Source of the DNA: Cladobotryum mycophilum
Lineage: Eukaryota > Ascomycota > Sordariomycetes > Hypocreales > Hypocreaceae
Assembly (NCBI GenBank): GCA_036429605.1
Contig: JAVFKD010000016.1
Span: 310,001-374,000 of the forward strand
Direction of reading: 5' to 3'
DNA length: 64,000 nt
Positions 1-11,621 of this stretch are shown piece by piece (positions within the stretch are counted from its first letter, which is position 1; each line of letters begins with the position of its first letter). The translations under genes were made by a program, and so were the position numbers. A model generated the notes under the pieces. It did no database searches. It saw nothing but the letters and a program-made list of their open reading frames with translations, and had not been told where the DNA came from.

Positions 1-1043
1 GTTTGATACATCATGAGACTCACGATCGAAACGGGCGGACCCAGATGGGGAAAACGAAGAGAAAAAGAAGTTTTGACGACCATGTTTGGGTTTTATGTGA
101 ATTGTTCAATGGTTCATGTCTGAGTTGTGGTATTGAATTTTATGTTTAATAACCCCTATCAGAGGAAAGGACAGTGAGGGGGTTAGAAACTAAGCTGCTC
201 ATGAACCTGAGTTGTAGTATAATAACAAAGAGTCTTATGTATGCTGGCGTTGCATCGATATTGATCATGTTGGGTTCAAAAGTCGCATCTGGGTCAAGAC
301 TGCTTCAGGGGCTGGGAACCAATTCTACCTACCTAGGGAGATGAATACACTATGACCATTATTCCAAACTGTATGCGTTCAGATGTATACCCATTCTCGA
401 ACCATGACCCATCATCTTATACTTTAGTCCTGCTGCAACGAATTCAAGTCAAAGATACAAACAATCCCACAAGTTGCAACAAGAGTACGATGCTGCAAAC
501 CCTCAGGGGTATGGTAATATCAATTCAACACAAATATTCTGTTTATAGGTATCCGCTAAGCACAAACAAGCCACCACCACGGCGAAGAGGAAGAAGAAGA
601 AAACAAAAACAAAAAAAGGCCAGATTTAAACATGCCTCTCTCATTTGCCTCTCTTCTCCTTCTCACTTTGTCCCGCTTTCCCTCCAAAAAATAAAATAAA
701 ACTCCCTTCATGATATGCCACCACATGGAAAAGCCGTCTTCCAGATATCCCTTTCGAAAAAAAAAACAAGAAGCAAAATCCGCCAGCCAGGAAAAAAAAA
801 CAGAAAAAGGGTTTGCTCCTAGAATGCCTTTGCTTTCCCTTTTTGTATCCTCACCTCCTTTGGTATATAACGTTGCACGCTGCCGCCAAATCGGAAAGCT
901 GCAAGAAAAAGAAAAGAAAAAGTCCATCCAAGCGCCGGCCGCCTCGTCTCGTCATCGATCATCGTAAAAGCAAACCCCTCAAACCATCTAAGCCATTAGG
1001 GGAGGGGGATAGAAAAATGAATTGGTATCCTCCGTGATCATGG
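1..1043. other. Gene-free left edge of the window
   Basis: I see no convincing coding region here. The open frames are short and low in complexity. Between about 580 and 930 there are A-rich and purine-rich runs. The stretch is the 3' flank of the Mis13-like gene, plus sequence belonging to whatever lies further left. Confidence 0.5.
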
Positions 1044-2765
1044 TCATCCGCCGCCCTCTGGTAATATGCTGCTTAGACTCCTTAGCACCTCCATAATGGG
1101 CAGATCCTTCGTCCCTGCACTCTTCTTTTCCCTCTCTTCCCTTTCCTTTAACCGCTTTGAACTCAGAGCCAGAACCCAATCTGCTTCCTTGCCCGCGACC
1201 CTAAGTCGTTGCTCCAGTTTGTGTACGTTGTCTGCTAGTTGATCCACCTCAAATTCGAGAGACGACTGCGTTCGCCGTAACCTTGTTTCCGTTTTTGATC
1301 TCAGGGCGGCAAAGGAGTTTGTTTCGTCGGCTAGATAGCCCCTGATTTTGCCCTCCTCTAGATCTAGCAAGTCAAATTCTGGTAGAATGATTTTCTCTGC
1401 TTCTTCCGGTGTAAATATTGGCGGCTGTTCTGGCGGTGGTTTCCGTATGGCAAGCCAAGACTTCTTTTCTTCTTGTAATCTGCACAACGTTAGATGAATG
1501 GATCGTAGTCATGCAGCAAATCCACGTACCTCTTAATCTTGGCTTCTAGTGTCTTCATCTTTTCATCTAGTTCAATGTTTCTCGGATTCGGTTGTAGAAT
1601 AACGGGCGCTTTCGGTATGTCCTCTTCCCTGTTGAACCAATCCGAGCACTCGGATTTTGACGCAAAGTCCTTTAGCAATTGGTCCTGAATTGCGCGAGCT
1701 ATGTTCTTGTTAGTGAAAAAATTCAATCAAGAAAACTTCTGAAATGCAATTGAGCATACCTCCTAGAATTGCGCCCGAATTGGAGTTGCCATGTCGAGGT
1801 TTGGCGGCCAGCGCACGTTCACCACACCACATCAAAAGTTGCTTCATTCGTCGCGGCTCCGGCAATCCCTCGGCCTCAATGTGCTTGAAAAATTCGGCCG
1901 GATTGACCTCACGATGCGGAATGGCCGCTTGCCCACTCTCAATCAAGGAACTTGCTCGCCGCCCACGAGACCCAAGACTACTTCTCCGGTTCGAGGTTCC
2001 GCCTTTTCTGCGCATTTCCTTGTTTCGGTTGATAATGGGCGTATCGCTCATGGGGAGCGCAATCTTTGCTGATTCAACGGACTCCTCGTGTATGGGCGAT
2101 TCCTCCACTATGGGCTCAGGCGGAGTTGCCGCTTTCTCCTTGGTACGACCATTGCTACGAGATGTTCCGTTTGTTCGAGGCTGTGGTGCTGGTGCTGGTG
2201 CTGGTGCTGGTGCTGGCGGTTCCTGTACAGGTATAGCTTCCGACGATAATCGCGCACTCCTCCTCGTGACCCTCTTAACGACCTTTAAAGGTGGCTCATC
2301 ATGAGACGCGTCAATCGAAGGTTTCCGTCTTGAAGATTTCCTCGTAGTCGTCGTTTTTGTCGTCGTCGTAGTAGCTGTCGTCGTCATCGCATCATCTTCC
2401 GTCGCATTCACTCCCGCATCAACCTCCTTCACGGCGCGGTCCTTCTTTGCTGCTGGTCTCCCTCTCGTCGACTTCCTGACCGGCAGCGATGACGGTGGCG
2501 GTGGTGCTACCGGTTCCGGCGGCTGCTGCTTCTCCTCCGTCTTGGCCTTTTTAGATTTCCGTACAAAGTGAAAGTCATCGTCCTGTTCGTAATCGGCGGC
2601 GGCTGTTCTCCCGTCAGCGCTTCGCTTCCCCTTTGTGCGATCTTGACGAGGTGGTGGTGGTGATGATGGTGCCAACGTACCCGGCTGGCGCTTTGATCGG
2701 CGCACCGGCTGGTCGCTCATGCTAAGAAGTTGTAGCGGCTGCTGAATAGCTACGAGAGTCGTCAT
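1044..2765 (-). CDS. mis13: Kinetochore protein Mis13/Dsn1 (MIND complex)
   Basis: This is a subunit of the Mis12/MIND complex, which links centromeric chromatin to the outer kinetochore in the nucleus. Proposed exons are 2765-1760, 1698-1530 and 1479-1044, giving about 536 aa; the introns of 61 and 50 nt keep frame. The N-terminal half is disordered, basic and proline-rich. It is followed by the family signature around residues 265-335: the RRSSLGSRGRRASSLI stretch, then an AEFFKHIE...LPEPRRMKQLL helix and a WCGERAL motif. The C-terminal part is coiled-coil-like. The start is uncertain: in-frame ATGs lie at 2780, 2765 and 2720, and I chose 2765 (MTTLVAIQ). The basic segment next to the signature corresponds to the region that Aurora B phosphorylates in Dsn1 homologues (family knowledge). 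Recognition of the Mis12-Mtw1 family domain is confident; exact exon ends are inferred. Confidence 0.87.
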
Positions 2766-4059
2766 GGATGATGGCTGCATGCACTGGTGCTGATGAGGGA
2801 CCGCATGGGTGGATGGTCGTTACTCCAACGTTGAGGCGGGTTGAATTACGAGGGTTATGCGATATGCGGTGGTCTCGGTTAAACCGTCACAAAATAATGC
2901 TCGTCGCGTATCAGCGGCTCTCTGTCTGTCCGTCTCTCTCTCTCTCTCTCCCTCAGCTAAAGGGCAGGTTGGCCGGCGCGTCAAATTTTAAGAGCAGGTC
3001 GCGTTTAATTCGTAATTCGGGCGCATCGACTCTCGCAACGGCGCAAAATATTCGATATGGAAATAGATTTTCTAGGCTTTGGCCGACGACAACGCTGCAA
3101 GTTTTTTGCTTTGGTGCAGTTCGAATGCGAGGAGCGAAACTCGTGTGTGTGATTTGATGTGTCTTGTTGTGTTTACCTTGCTTGCCTCTCTCAGGTGGTT
3201 CTTGGTTCTTTTGGTGAGGGACCATTTTCCTCGTCAAACAAGACTAAACTACTTTGGGAAGCACGATACCCCACCCCTCGCTCTCCATCACGGCAGCTTC
3301 TCATTGGTCACATCCTCATCCGTACATCATCTTCAATAAGTCATCAAGGCCATCAATGTAAAACACCAAACATCAATGCAATCACATCAGGTCTTCGTCT
3401 AGATAAGTAGCCCACATTATTTTAATATGCCTAAATCAAATTTTCCCTCCAGTCAACAGCGCCATGATAGTTCTCTCCACGTATTCCTCGACACATCCCA
3501 TGGTTGGCCGTATACAAATAATAATAATACTTTATGTGTCCGAAAGACAAAATCAATCAACAAAAAGACTAATACAAGACAAATACGCTGTGATGACCAT
3601 TGTAGCGTGTGTGTCGAGCGTGCTAACTAGCCCAATCATCATCTAGCTACAATGTGCATTGTAAATCAAGATTCCGGAAACACCAAGTACATCATCTCCT
3701 AGAGAGTACTAAAAACCACCGTAACGCCGTCAAGTCAACCCAGATCCCTCCCGGCCCAACACCGTTTTGATGTCTGTGTACCTTGCCCTGTCAAATTTAC
3801 AGAGACTGTAAAAGAGATGGATGCCGCTTTCATAAATAGGCAAGGCGTTTCATGAGAGCCGGAGCTCGTGGAGAAATATAAGTGGACCGTCTTCAATGGC
3901 CCGTCCGCTACGCATGATGCAGGCGCTAATTTGCCTGACCATTTGCGATTTTTTGTCATTATGTTGTTGTACATGGCATGATAACGCGTGTAGTGAGCCC
4001 CCTGTTGAGCCCTGGCGCTACAAGTCTAAATCACCATTGTCTGGCATTTGACTTCCACC
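2766..4059. other. Intergenic, mis13 promoter and 3' flank of atf1
   Basis: No supportable gene. It holds the upstream region of the mis13-like gene, with a CT repeat near 2935-2952, and the downstream region of atf1. A short minus-strand frame at 3735-3974 has no recognisable similarity and is more likely 3' UTR. Confidence 0.5.
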
Positions 4060-5973
4060 CTAAGAGAAGCGTCGTTGGACTCCTTGACCAGCCATAACCG
4101 GCTGATTGCCCATGGGGCCAGCCATGCCATAGGGATTCATCTGAGGGTTGAAAGGTTCAACAACTTGTGACATGAAGGCACCGTGTAGACCCTGCTGCTG
4201 GGTAACTGGGCAGTCCTTGTGGGCGAGAAGGAGAGTCTTGAGGTTGACAACTTCTTCTCTTAGCTGGGTAATCTGTGCAGTGAGGGCATCATTTTCGCTG
4301 CTAAACATTTCAACCTTGGACTGCAGGTTTGCCAGCCACTGCTTCTTTCGCTGGCGACACTTGAGAGCGGCGACGCTGAGATACTGTTGTTAGAAGCTGA
4401 GGGCATAACTTGAAGAAGCATTGGGGAAAAAAACTTACCGATTTCGTTCCAAAAAGTTTTTGCGCTTCTCCTCATCCGTCATCTTGGACTTGCCATTGCC
4501 ATTCTCGTCGAGCTTATCATCCATCATGCCCTCATAGTCAGAGTTGTCGTCTTCGTGAATGCTAGGCACGCTGTTATTGCTCTTGGATTTTTTATTTGGA
4601 GGCGCCTTGGCAGGCGTCTCATCAGCTTTCCTCCGACCGTTGGTGGCAGGAGTGTTCTTCTTAGCCCTGCCTCCTCGCGTCTGTGGCTTTGTTTGATCGC
4701 TCTCATCCGACATCATGCTGCCTTCGCTGACACCTCGCCCTGATTCAGCCTTGGCATTCGACATGTGCGGTGACGTGTTTGTGCTTTGAGGGGCTGCAGG
4801 CGGCGGGTGCGCGTGTGCGGGTGCAGGTGCGGCAGGGGCGACAGTGAACTGATTGGAATTTTGGGGCCCGTTTCTTCCTTGCGCAAGCATGAAGAGACCA
4901 TTAGCCGCATCGTTGTCGTGAGGATCAAAGGGGCCCGAGGCGGGTTTTGCTTCGGCTTTGATAGCTGAAGTACCGTTGGGCATGTCTTGGGGTTGTGACG
5001 TCACTGGCTGGGGCTGCTGCTGCTGCTGCTGCTGGGGGTGGTGGTGGTGGTACTCTTTGTGCGACGTTGTTCTGCTGTTCGCGTTTTGTCGCCGCACTCA
5101 GAGCCGTGCGGTGAAAATCAATTGTTCCAGGAGTCGCGCCACTACCTGCCAATTGAGCAAAGATTGCTTGTGTATTGGGACTTGGAGCTGGGAACATGGA
5201 CCCGCTCCCACCGGGAGTCAGGCCTGTCCGCAATGAAGATTCGTTGGGAGTGGGAAAGCTACCACGAAGATGATGTGCGTCGCTAAAATAATCGTTTGCA
5301 GGACCGGATAGCATAGCAGGACTCAGTGGACCCGTTCGCAGCGAACCTCCTCCCCAGTTGAAGGGAGTCGCGTTGCTGCCGGGTAATAAGGATGACGGTG
5401 AGGTCAAGGCGGCAACAGAGGGAAGCTTGGTACCACCGGGAGTTTCTGGCCCTCCACCTCCCCCGAAGGACTGCTCAAACGGATTGGGCTCCAGACTGAG
5501 AGATCCGCCGACAGTAGCAGCGAAGAAGTCTGGAGTATTTGTGCCTTGTTGTGATGGCGGCGGCGGTGGTGGTTGTGGTTGTTGCTGTTGTTGACTGGGT
5601 CGCGGGGGCGGCGCAAGTGGTTTGGTAACTGCTGGAGCATTGGACGGCCCGTCCAGCTTGTTGGAAGCCTCGTTCTTCGCGCCGGTGGCAGAACCTGTAA
5701 TCCTCACGATGGTGAGCACACGAGTCACGAACGTTTGAGGAGATGACGAAGGACGACAATGACAGCAAGACACAAAGGTAATGCAATGCAAATGACGGCG
5801 TTCCAGCGAAGTAGTGCACAACAAAGGTGACTGTGATGACGGTGGCGGAAGAGGGAAGGGAAAGTATGACGATGCAGAGAGCTCAATGGGGTTGACATAC
5901 CTTGCCGTGTGGGGGATGTTTTGGACTGTTTTGGGGACTTGGACTCTGTTACGTCGGTTGCCGAAGTCCCCAT
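4060..5973 (-). CDS. atf1: bZIP transcription factor Atf1/AtfA (CREB/ATF family), with a one-base frame slip
   Basis: This is a stress-responsive bZIP activator acting downstream of the Hog1/Sty1 MAPK and binding CRE sites (TGACGTCA). Exons are 5973-5901, 5694-4439 and 4375-4060, with introns of 206 and 63 nt. The order is a short N-terminal exon, a Pro/Gln-rich region, Aft1 OSA/HRA/HRR-type regions (LPSVAALTSPSSLLPG; TPGTIDFHRTALSAA), an acidic linker and the bZIP. The last intron splits the basic region between ERNR and VAALKCRQRKKQW, and the leucine zipper follows (NDALTAQITQLREEVVNLK). The middle exon changes frame at a CCCCC run (G5 on the plus strand, 5034-5038) just before a CAG tract. 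Removing one C would join a Pro run directly to the poly-Gln, for about 547 aa. A cryptic 3n+1 intron is possible but would be only 22-46 nt. The identity is secure; the frame slip needs checking. Confidence 0.92.
5030..5062 (-). repeat. CAG/CCA triplet tract inside atf1
   Basis: On the minus strand, four CCA triplets and a C5 run are followed by seven CAG triplets. In the downstream frame the CAGs encode poly-Gln. In the upstream frame they would read as poly-Ala. The frame change of atf1 lies in or beside this tract. Confidence 0.85.
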
Positions 5974-8900
5974 GGTGAATGATGATGTATTATATCAGAG
6001 TAGGTTTAGACCACCACGTGTTGTGGGGGTTAAAAAACGATGATCCAGTGGAAGAGTGGTAAAAACGATAGAGAAGGGGGGAATAATGGGAAAGCAAAAA
6101 TGGCCACAAGGACGTGAGAAGATGAGGTCAGAGGCAGATTGGCGTTGTATTGGTAAAAAAAGAGAGGCGGTGGACCGGCTTGGGAGGAGGATAGCGCGTG
6201 TATGTGTATGTATGTGTGTGTGCCTCTTTCACACTCTCCTCTCGATGCTCTTTCCTTGCTGTTCAACCTTTAGGCCAGCCTTTTCGCCTGAACGTTGCAA
6301 TAATACCCTTTTTCCTGTGGCAGGAAAGCTTGTTGGTGTGATAGAATAATAGTATCAATTCTTGCTTTCTGAGGGGGGGGGGGTCCCTTCGCTTTCGCCT
6401 CCTTGGGGTGTATGGCTAGGCCCCAAAAAGCCAGCCCGGCTCAAGCGCGTTGTTCGCAGCCAAAGAAACCCAAAAGCTTCAGATTTCGCAGTAAGAAAAA
6501 AAGATGGATTACGGATGCGTGCTTGCGTCTGAGACCTCTCTCTTTTTTCTCTTTTTTCTTTCTTTCTTTCTTTCTGCAAGACCCCGTAATTCTTCTCTCT
6601 TTTTTTCTCTAAAAAATGCTACTCTCGAATCGAACTGGTTCTCAACGGCGGGGGTGCAGTTTGTGCAATGCGCGCTGTGCAGTGCCGGAGGGTTGCGTTT
6701 GATAGTCGGTTTGGGCGGTTTGGGTGCGAGGAGGAAGAGGTGCACGATTGTGGGAAAGGAAGACGTCAGAGATGACGTTGTGGAAGCAGCGAAAAAAAGA
6801 AGGCGCAGAAAAAAGAAGGCGGCGGGCGGCAGCTCCTGGGGTCCTTGAAAAAAAGTCTTGGTCCGTCTCTGAGTGGCCACCAGTGCTAACAGAGGAAATA
6901 TGGAGACCCAGACGACAGCAGGTCTTTTCGCTGACAAACCCGGGCGAGAGATGCACTGTGCGGAACTTGCGTTACCATGGCTGTGATTGGATGAATGGAT
7001 GGATGGGAAAGGGTGGTGGTGTACTCCGTACCTTCAATGGGATGGTGGAGGTACCATCAGATCGACGTGGCATTCGAATTCAAGGAAGAGGGACCTGAAT
7101 AGAGCGAGGTAGGAGTTGAAACGAGTGAGTGGAAGAGATGAGGGGGTTTCGCTCTTCATTCCTGGTTACATCTCATGAAAGAGAGTGAAGCAATGGTTCT
7201 TCATATCAAGGTGGGAAACACTCCCATCTTTTTCTTTCTTTATCTCCAAATAAATTACGTCTAACGTGCCGGGGGAAACGCAAGCTGATGAAATGGAGCA
7301 CCGGAGCGTGTCAACAAAGAACCCCTCTGGCACACTACGGTCGTTTTCCTCCGAGTTATCAGGGTTTCAGCAGGGCCGGACAAGGCAGCCGAGAAAAGTA
7401 CCTTTAACATGGCAGAGACTAGGGACGCATAAGGCACAAACATACAGTAAACCGTCACTGTATTATTATGATTTCAGGCTGTCTTCCGTCCTTCATCCAA
7501 AGAAACGGGACGTGCAATGCAGTCCATAATTCACGTTCCACTTTGCGGGGGTTGGTCTGGTTGCGTCAGCGCATTTCGAATTTGCACTGTATGGGTACCG
7601 GGCCACTCCCATGACTTTAGCGTGCCACTGTTAATGCACGAATGAGTACAGCGAGTAAGTGGTGGGGTGCATGGAGCAACTCCATGCTCACAATCACTGG
7701 GGCCAGCGAGAGATTACCCCTGTAAGGTGCATCGGCACGAAGAGTTTCCAGAGAGGGCGGCCACAGGAGTACCATGGAGTTTGATGATGGGGGGAGGCAA
7801 CAGCAACACACGGCCAGCCCTGTGCTGTGCTGTGTGCAGTCGTACCATGATGAGACGAAAAATGCATGCACGGAAAGTAACTGAAAGTAATTGCTCGAAG
7901 CAGCAGCAACAGCACAGCAACAGCATGTGATAAAGGGACAATAAGGTTTACAGTAGCGAGGACAGGAGAGGAGAGAAGAATCCATGGATCCCTCTTTACT
8001 TTTTTCTAATGCTTATGGGCGGCGGACGAACACGACGAACGCCGCGAGACATGTACTCGGTACGGACAGAACGACGAAAAGAAGGAAAAAAATCTCCGAG
8101 TTTGGTAACGTTGATTTTTAGACTGACCTGAGAAAAAGAAGAAGAAGGAGGCAGCACTTTTGCTGACGCGACTTCACCGACAAAATAATTGCCAATGATT
8201 GATTGCATGGGGGACGGTCCGGCTCAAGCGCAATCCCTCTCCACTGTGCCACTGAAGTTTTCAGCGCTCTGCATCCACTGGAACGGGAGAGACTGCACTG
8301 ACTGTTGTTGGGTTGGAACAGCAGACGGAGTGTCCGTCTGGTCTCTGCTCTCTGATTGATTGACCGATTGCCCACTCGCCCTCACCATCGACATTGTAAC
8401 AGGTACTCAAGCAAGCTCATAAACCTCCTTCCTTCTTGTCAAGTGAATGAAAAAGAGTGGGAAGTGGCAATTTCTTCGCGTCTCGATTCCCTGAATGGCC
8501 GTCTTTTACTGGTGCATCAGATATTGCGGCATGCACTTTGATGCTGGCCACGGCGTTGAGCTAAGCCAAGATAGGCCAAACACCGTAACAAACCCTGCGG
8601 CATCCTTTCCCACCCCCCGTTTCACTGCCTAATAATTCTGGGACAGGGGAGAGAGGGAGAGGGAAGGAGGAAGGAAGAGAAAGAAAGAAAAAGAAAAAAG
8701 AGTTTTAATTACGTCAGAGACTTGAAATAGATGGTACCATTTTTTTTATTAACTCTTTCAGAAACTTGAGAGGGAATTCATAGATACGAGTTGTATCTAT
8801 CGTACGATAACCAATGTCGACGATGGAATAATCAATGGGCCTAAACAAAGAGCCAAAAAACACTGGAAAACTCTCCTTATCCTACTTGCTTTGCTGTAAA

Positions 8901-11621
8901 AAAGCCACAGTGCCTTAACATTTACCCCTGGGTGGGTTCCATGTTTTTCATTAGGCTTCTCCACACTGTGTGCATCAGTAGCAGCAGCAGCAGCAGCAGG
9001 CAGGAGCAGCAACTTTGGGAACAGGGGTCCTTGGCTCAGTTGAATCGCAATATGATCGGCTAGTGACGTCAGCACCGAAATCATCCTGGAACACGGACAG
9101 TTTGCTTTTGGCTCTGGCTCCATTCGCGGTCCCTGCAATGATCATTCTCAGTCTCTCACACTCACTGAAAGGATTCTTGGAATTTCGAATCAATGGAATG
9201 GCGCTTACCCCTACCTTCCTTCCTTTTACGAGGCTTGTTTGATTTTCATAACGGTTCCAGCTTTCCTGCATTCCAATTGGCTCTTGTCCTCGCTGCTTGT
9301 GCCGTCTCTTGTGTCTTTGCTTTATGGCTATCGTGAGACTTTCCCCCACTTCCGTCTGCATCTTGACGAACTATGACGTATTCGCCAAGGTTCTGTCCCA
9401 CGTCAATTTAGAGCTTTCTTTTACACGCGACAGCAGCTTGTCATGACAGAGATGCAGCTATTGCGAAGATTCATCAACCACACAGTCGACATCGAAACGC
9501 TCTGTTACATATATATAGTTCTCGCATCCTACAATGCTGCTTGTTCCCGTCTGGAGCCTTCAAGATAGTACACCTGTGACGGCATGCTCTGATATGCTCT
9601 ATTCTTCGTCTTCACACAAAATGTCTCACTGACATCGGGAGCCCATCTTCCTGTCTGGCTTCTTCCATATCAGATGTTGCGTGCAATCAGTACCTAACCA
9701 ATTCGTGCCCAGGATGCCCGTTTTTGAAACCTAACCGCCCGCCCTTTTAGCAGGCAAACAAAAACAAAAACAAACCTGTCGATCGCCGTTCTCCACCCGA
9801 CCTTGGGGGCAACCGTTCCGGTGATCTTCACAAATGTTGCCTACTCAAGCCTCAACTGGTCTCCAGCCTTGCCTTGCTTTGCTTCCCTTTCTTCCATCAA
9901 GGGAAGGGCTCCCATTTTTAATACCCGGGCCTATTCAGCCGCATGTGCGCAGGCACGGGGGGGGGTCCCTGATCGAGATCTCTCTTTGATCCGCCCAATC
10001 ATGCAACCTGCGTCGTGGATTATCTGCCGGTGCTGCCTTGATTATCAATCCACCCATCTTCTTTGTCCGTAGCCCAGAAAACAAACCCGCCTTGTCAACT
10101 TGTATCGATGGGTACAAGAAACGAAAGGGATCTTCATCTGGGTACGGTAGGTAGCACACAAGAAGGGAAATCCGCGAGCCCAGTTTTCGGGGGGATGGAT
10201 GGATTATCCACTTGACTCTTCTGAATCGAGATGTTGTTTTTTTATGATTTGTGACTTTCATCTCATCACATGGACTCTTCTTGCATAGCCGCATCCTTTC
10301 TTTGCCAACCGGAATTCAGTTATAGTGGAGGTTTCCATCAACACGCAAACGGTGGTTGGTCGAACTTGATACAACACATTAATAATGGGGCGGCAACTTT
10401 AGACAGCTCACTCACCCTTTACGCATGATACTATACTATACTATACGTCCCCCCGCGGGCTGATAGTCTAATAATCCAAGCTGCATGAGTCTATTGTCGC
10501 GAAAGTGGGCTGTGTGTGGGACAACAAGTAGAGTCAGCAACCAAGTCCTTACTCAGTCAATACGCCACTTTCTTTCTCACCGGGGGTGGGGGGGCACAAT
10601 ATCAAGGGGCAAAAAGGCATTCTTACTGTAGCAGTAATGGAACCCCAATACAGGGCCAAATGACATATTTGGGCCGTTGAACGGTGAAGCACTTGACAGT
10701 GAGGAACGTTTGACAGACGGTCGCTAATCGCCATGAGTAGTAGTGAGAAAGGGAGAAGAAGAAACCAACTCTGGGACACTGGCACACTGGCAATAAGTCG
10801 ACGAAACGATAGGACGCATCAGGATTCTCAAGCAGTCAATAATTACATCGTCTAGGTGGATGGAAGACGGATTGGTTTCCTCTATCCCTAAGTGGTACTC
10901 CTACTTCTATCAATTGTCTTTATTTCCTCATCAATAACACTCTCTTCACTCCCTATAACTTCCTCCATATTCCATCTCCATTTCCCCCAAATTTGATACT
11001 ATAATAGGATTATTCTTTTTTTAAGACTCCATGATGTCGTCATCACCAGTATTGTTTCTTTTTTTGCTTATCTCCCAATGTGGCCCCGGTTCCAACCTCT
11101 CCGATAGGAAGCTTATCCGCCATAGTTACCTATCCAATATTGACATTTATGAAAGAGAAAAAAGGGAAAGAAAGAAGGGGGCGGGATGGGGTTTTTAGAT
11201 CAGTTTATACGAAATTCTTTAGACGGTAATCAAGTATTCCATACGTTCGAATGAATCGACAACATCTAGGTTTGATGTTGATTCAGCACTGAAATGTGCC
11301 TGCCCCTGACCTACCCTATTGTCTCCATGCATATTTATCTACATCACGCACCATGTTTGAATTCCAGCATTTTATTATTTATTTTATTTTATTTTATTAC
11401 TGATGATACTACGAAAAACACTTATCTCAATTTATAGCCTCCGTTATTGACTCTAACTGTTGAAACAACATAGTGCAACCATTTTCTCATGATGTTTGGT
11501 TGTTTGATCAAAGTATCCCATTCCATATTCATTCAACTCTTAATAATTATCTATTACTTAGATATCGTTACCAATACATTCCATAAAACAGGCAAGGGTA
11601 CAAACGTGAAAAGCCTGTCGG
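5974..11621. other. 5.6 kb gene-free region upstream of atf1
   Basis: I find no recognisable coding sequence on either strand; open frames are short and low in complexity. It includes a G11 run near 6373-6383, a TTTC-rich tract near 6540-6575, GA-rich stretches at 8645-8700 and CAG-type triplets near 8980-9000. CRE-like motifs occur at 6763-6768, 6773-6778, 8709-8716, 9064-9071 and 9374-9380. A CACGTG lies at 6016-6021, about 45 bases upstream of the atf1 start. It may contain a long 5' leader or extended promoter of atf1, or unannotated non-coding RNA. Confidence 0.55.
9064..9071. promoter_or_regulatory. Perfect CRE palindrome TGACGTCA
   Basis: An exact TGACGTCA, the known target of ATF/CREB bZIP factors, lies about 3.1 kb upstream of the atf1 start codon. 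Half-sites occur at 6763, 6773, 8709 and 9374. The match is seen in the sequence; its function is inferred only. Confidence 0.35.

Noticed and set aside
3735..3974. Possible small gene downstream of atf1 on the minus strand
   Set aside because: No recognisable motif and close to the atf1 stop; 3' UTR or intergenic is simpler.
6373..6383. G11 homopolymer as possible functional element
   Set aside because: A single run cannot form an intramolecular quadruplex and such runs are common assembly-sensitive features.
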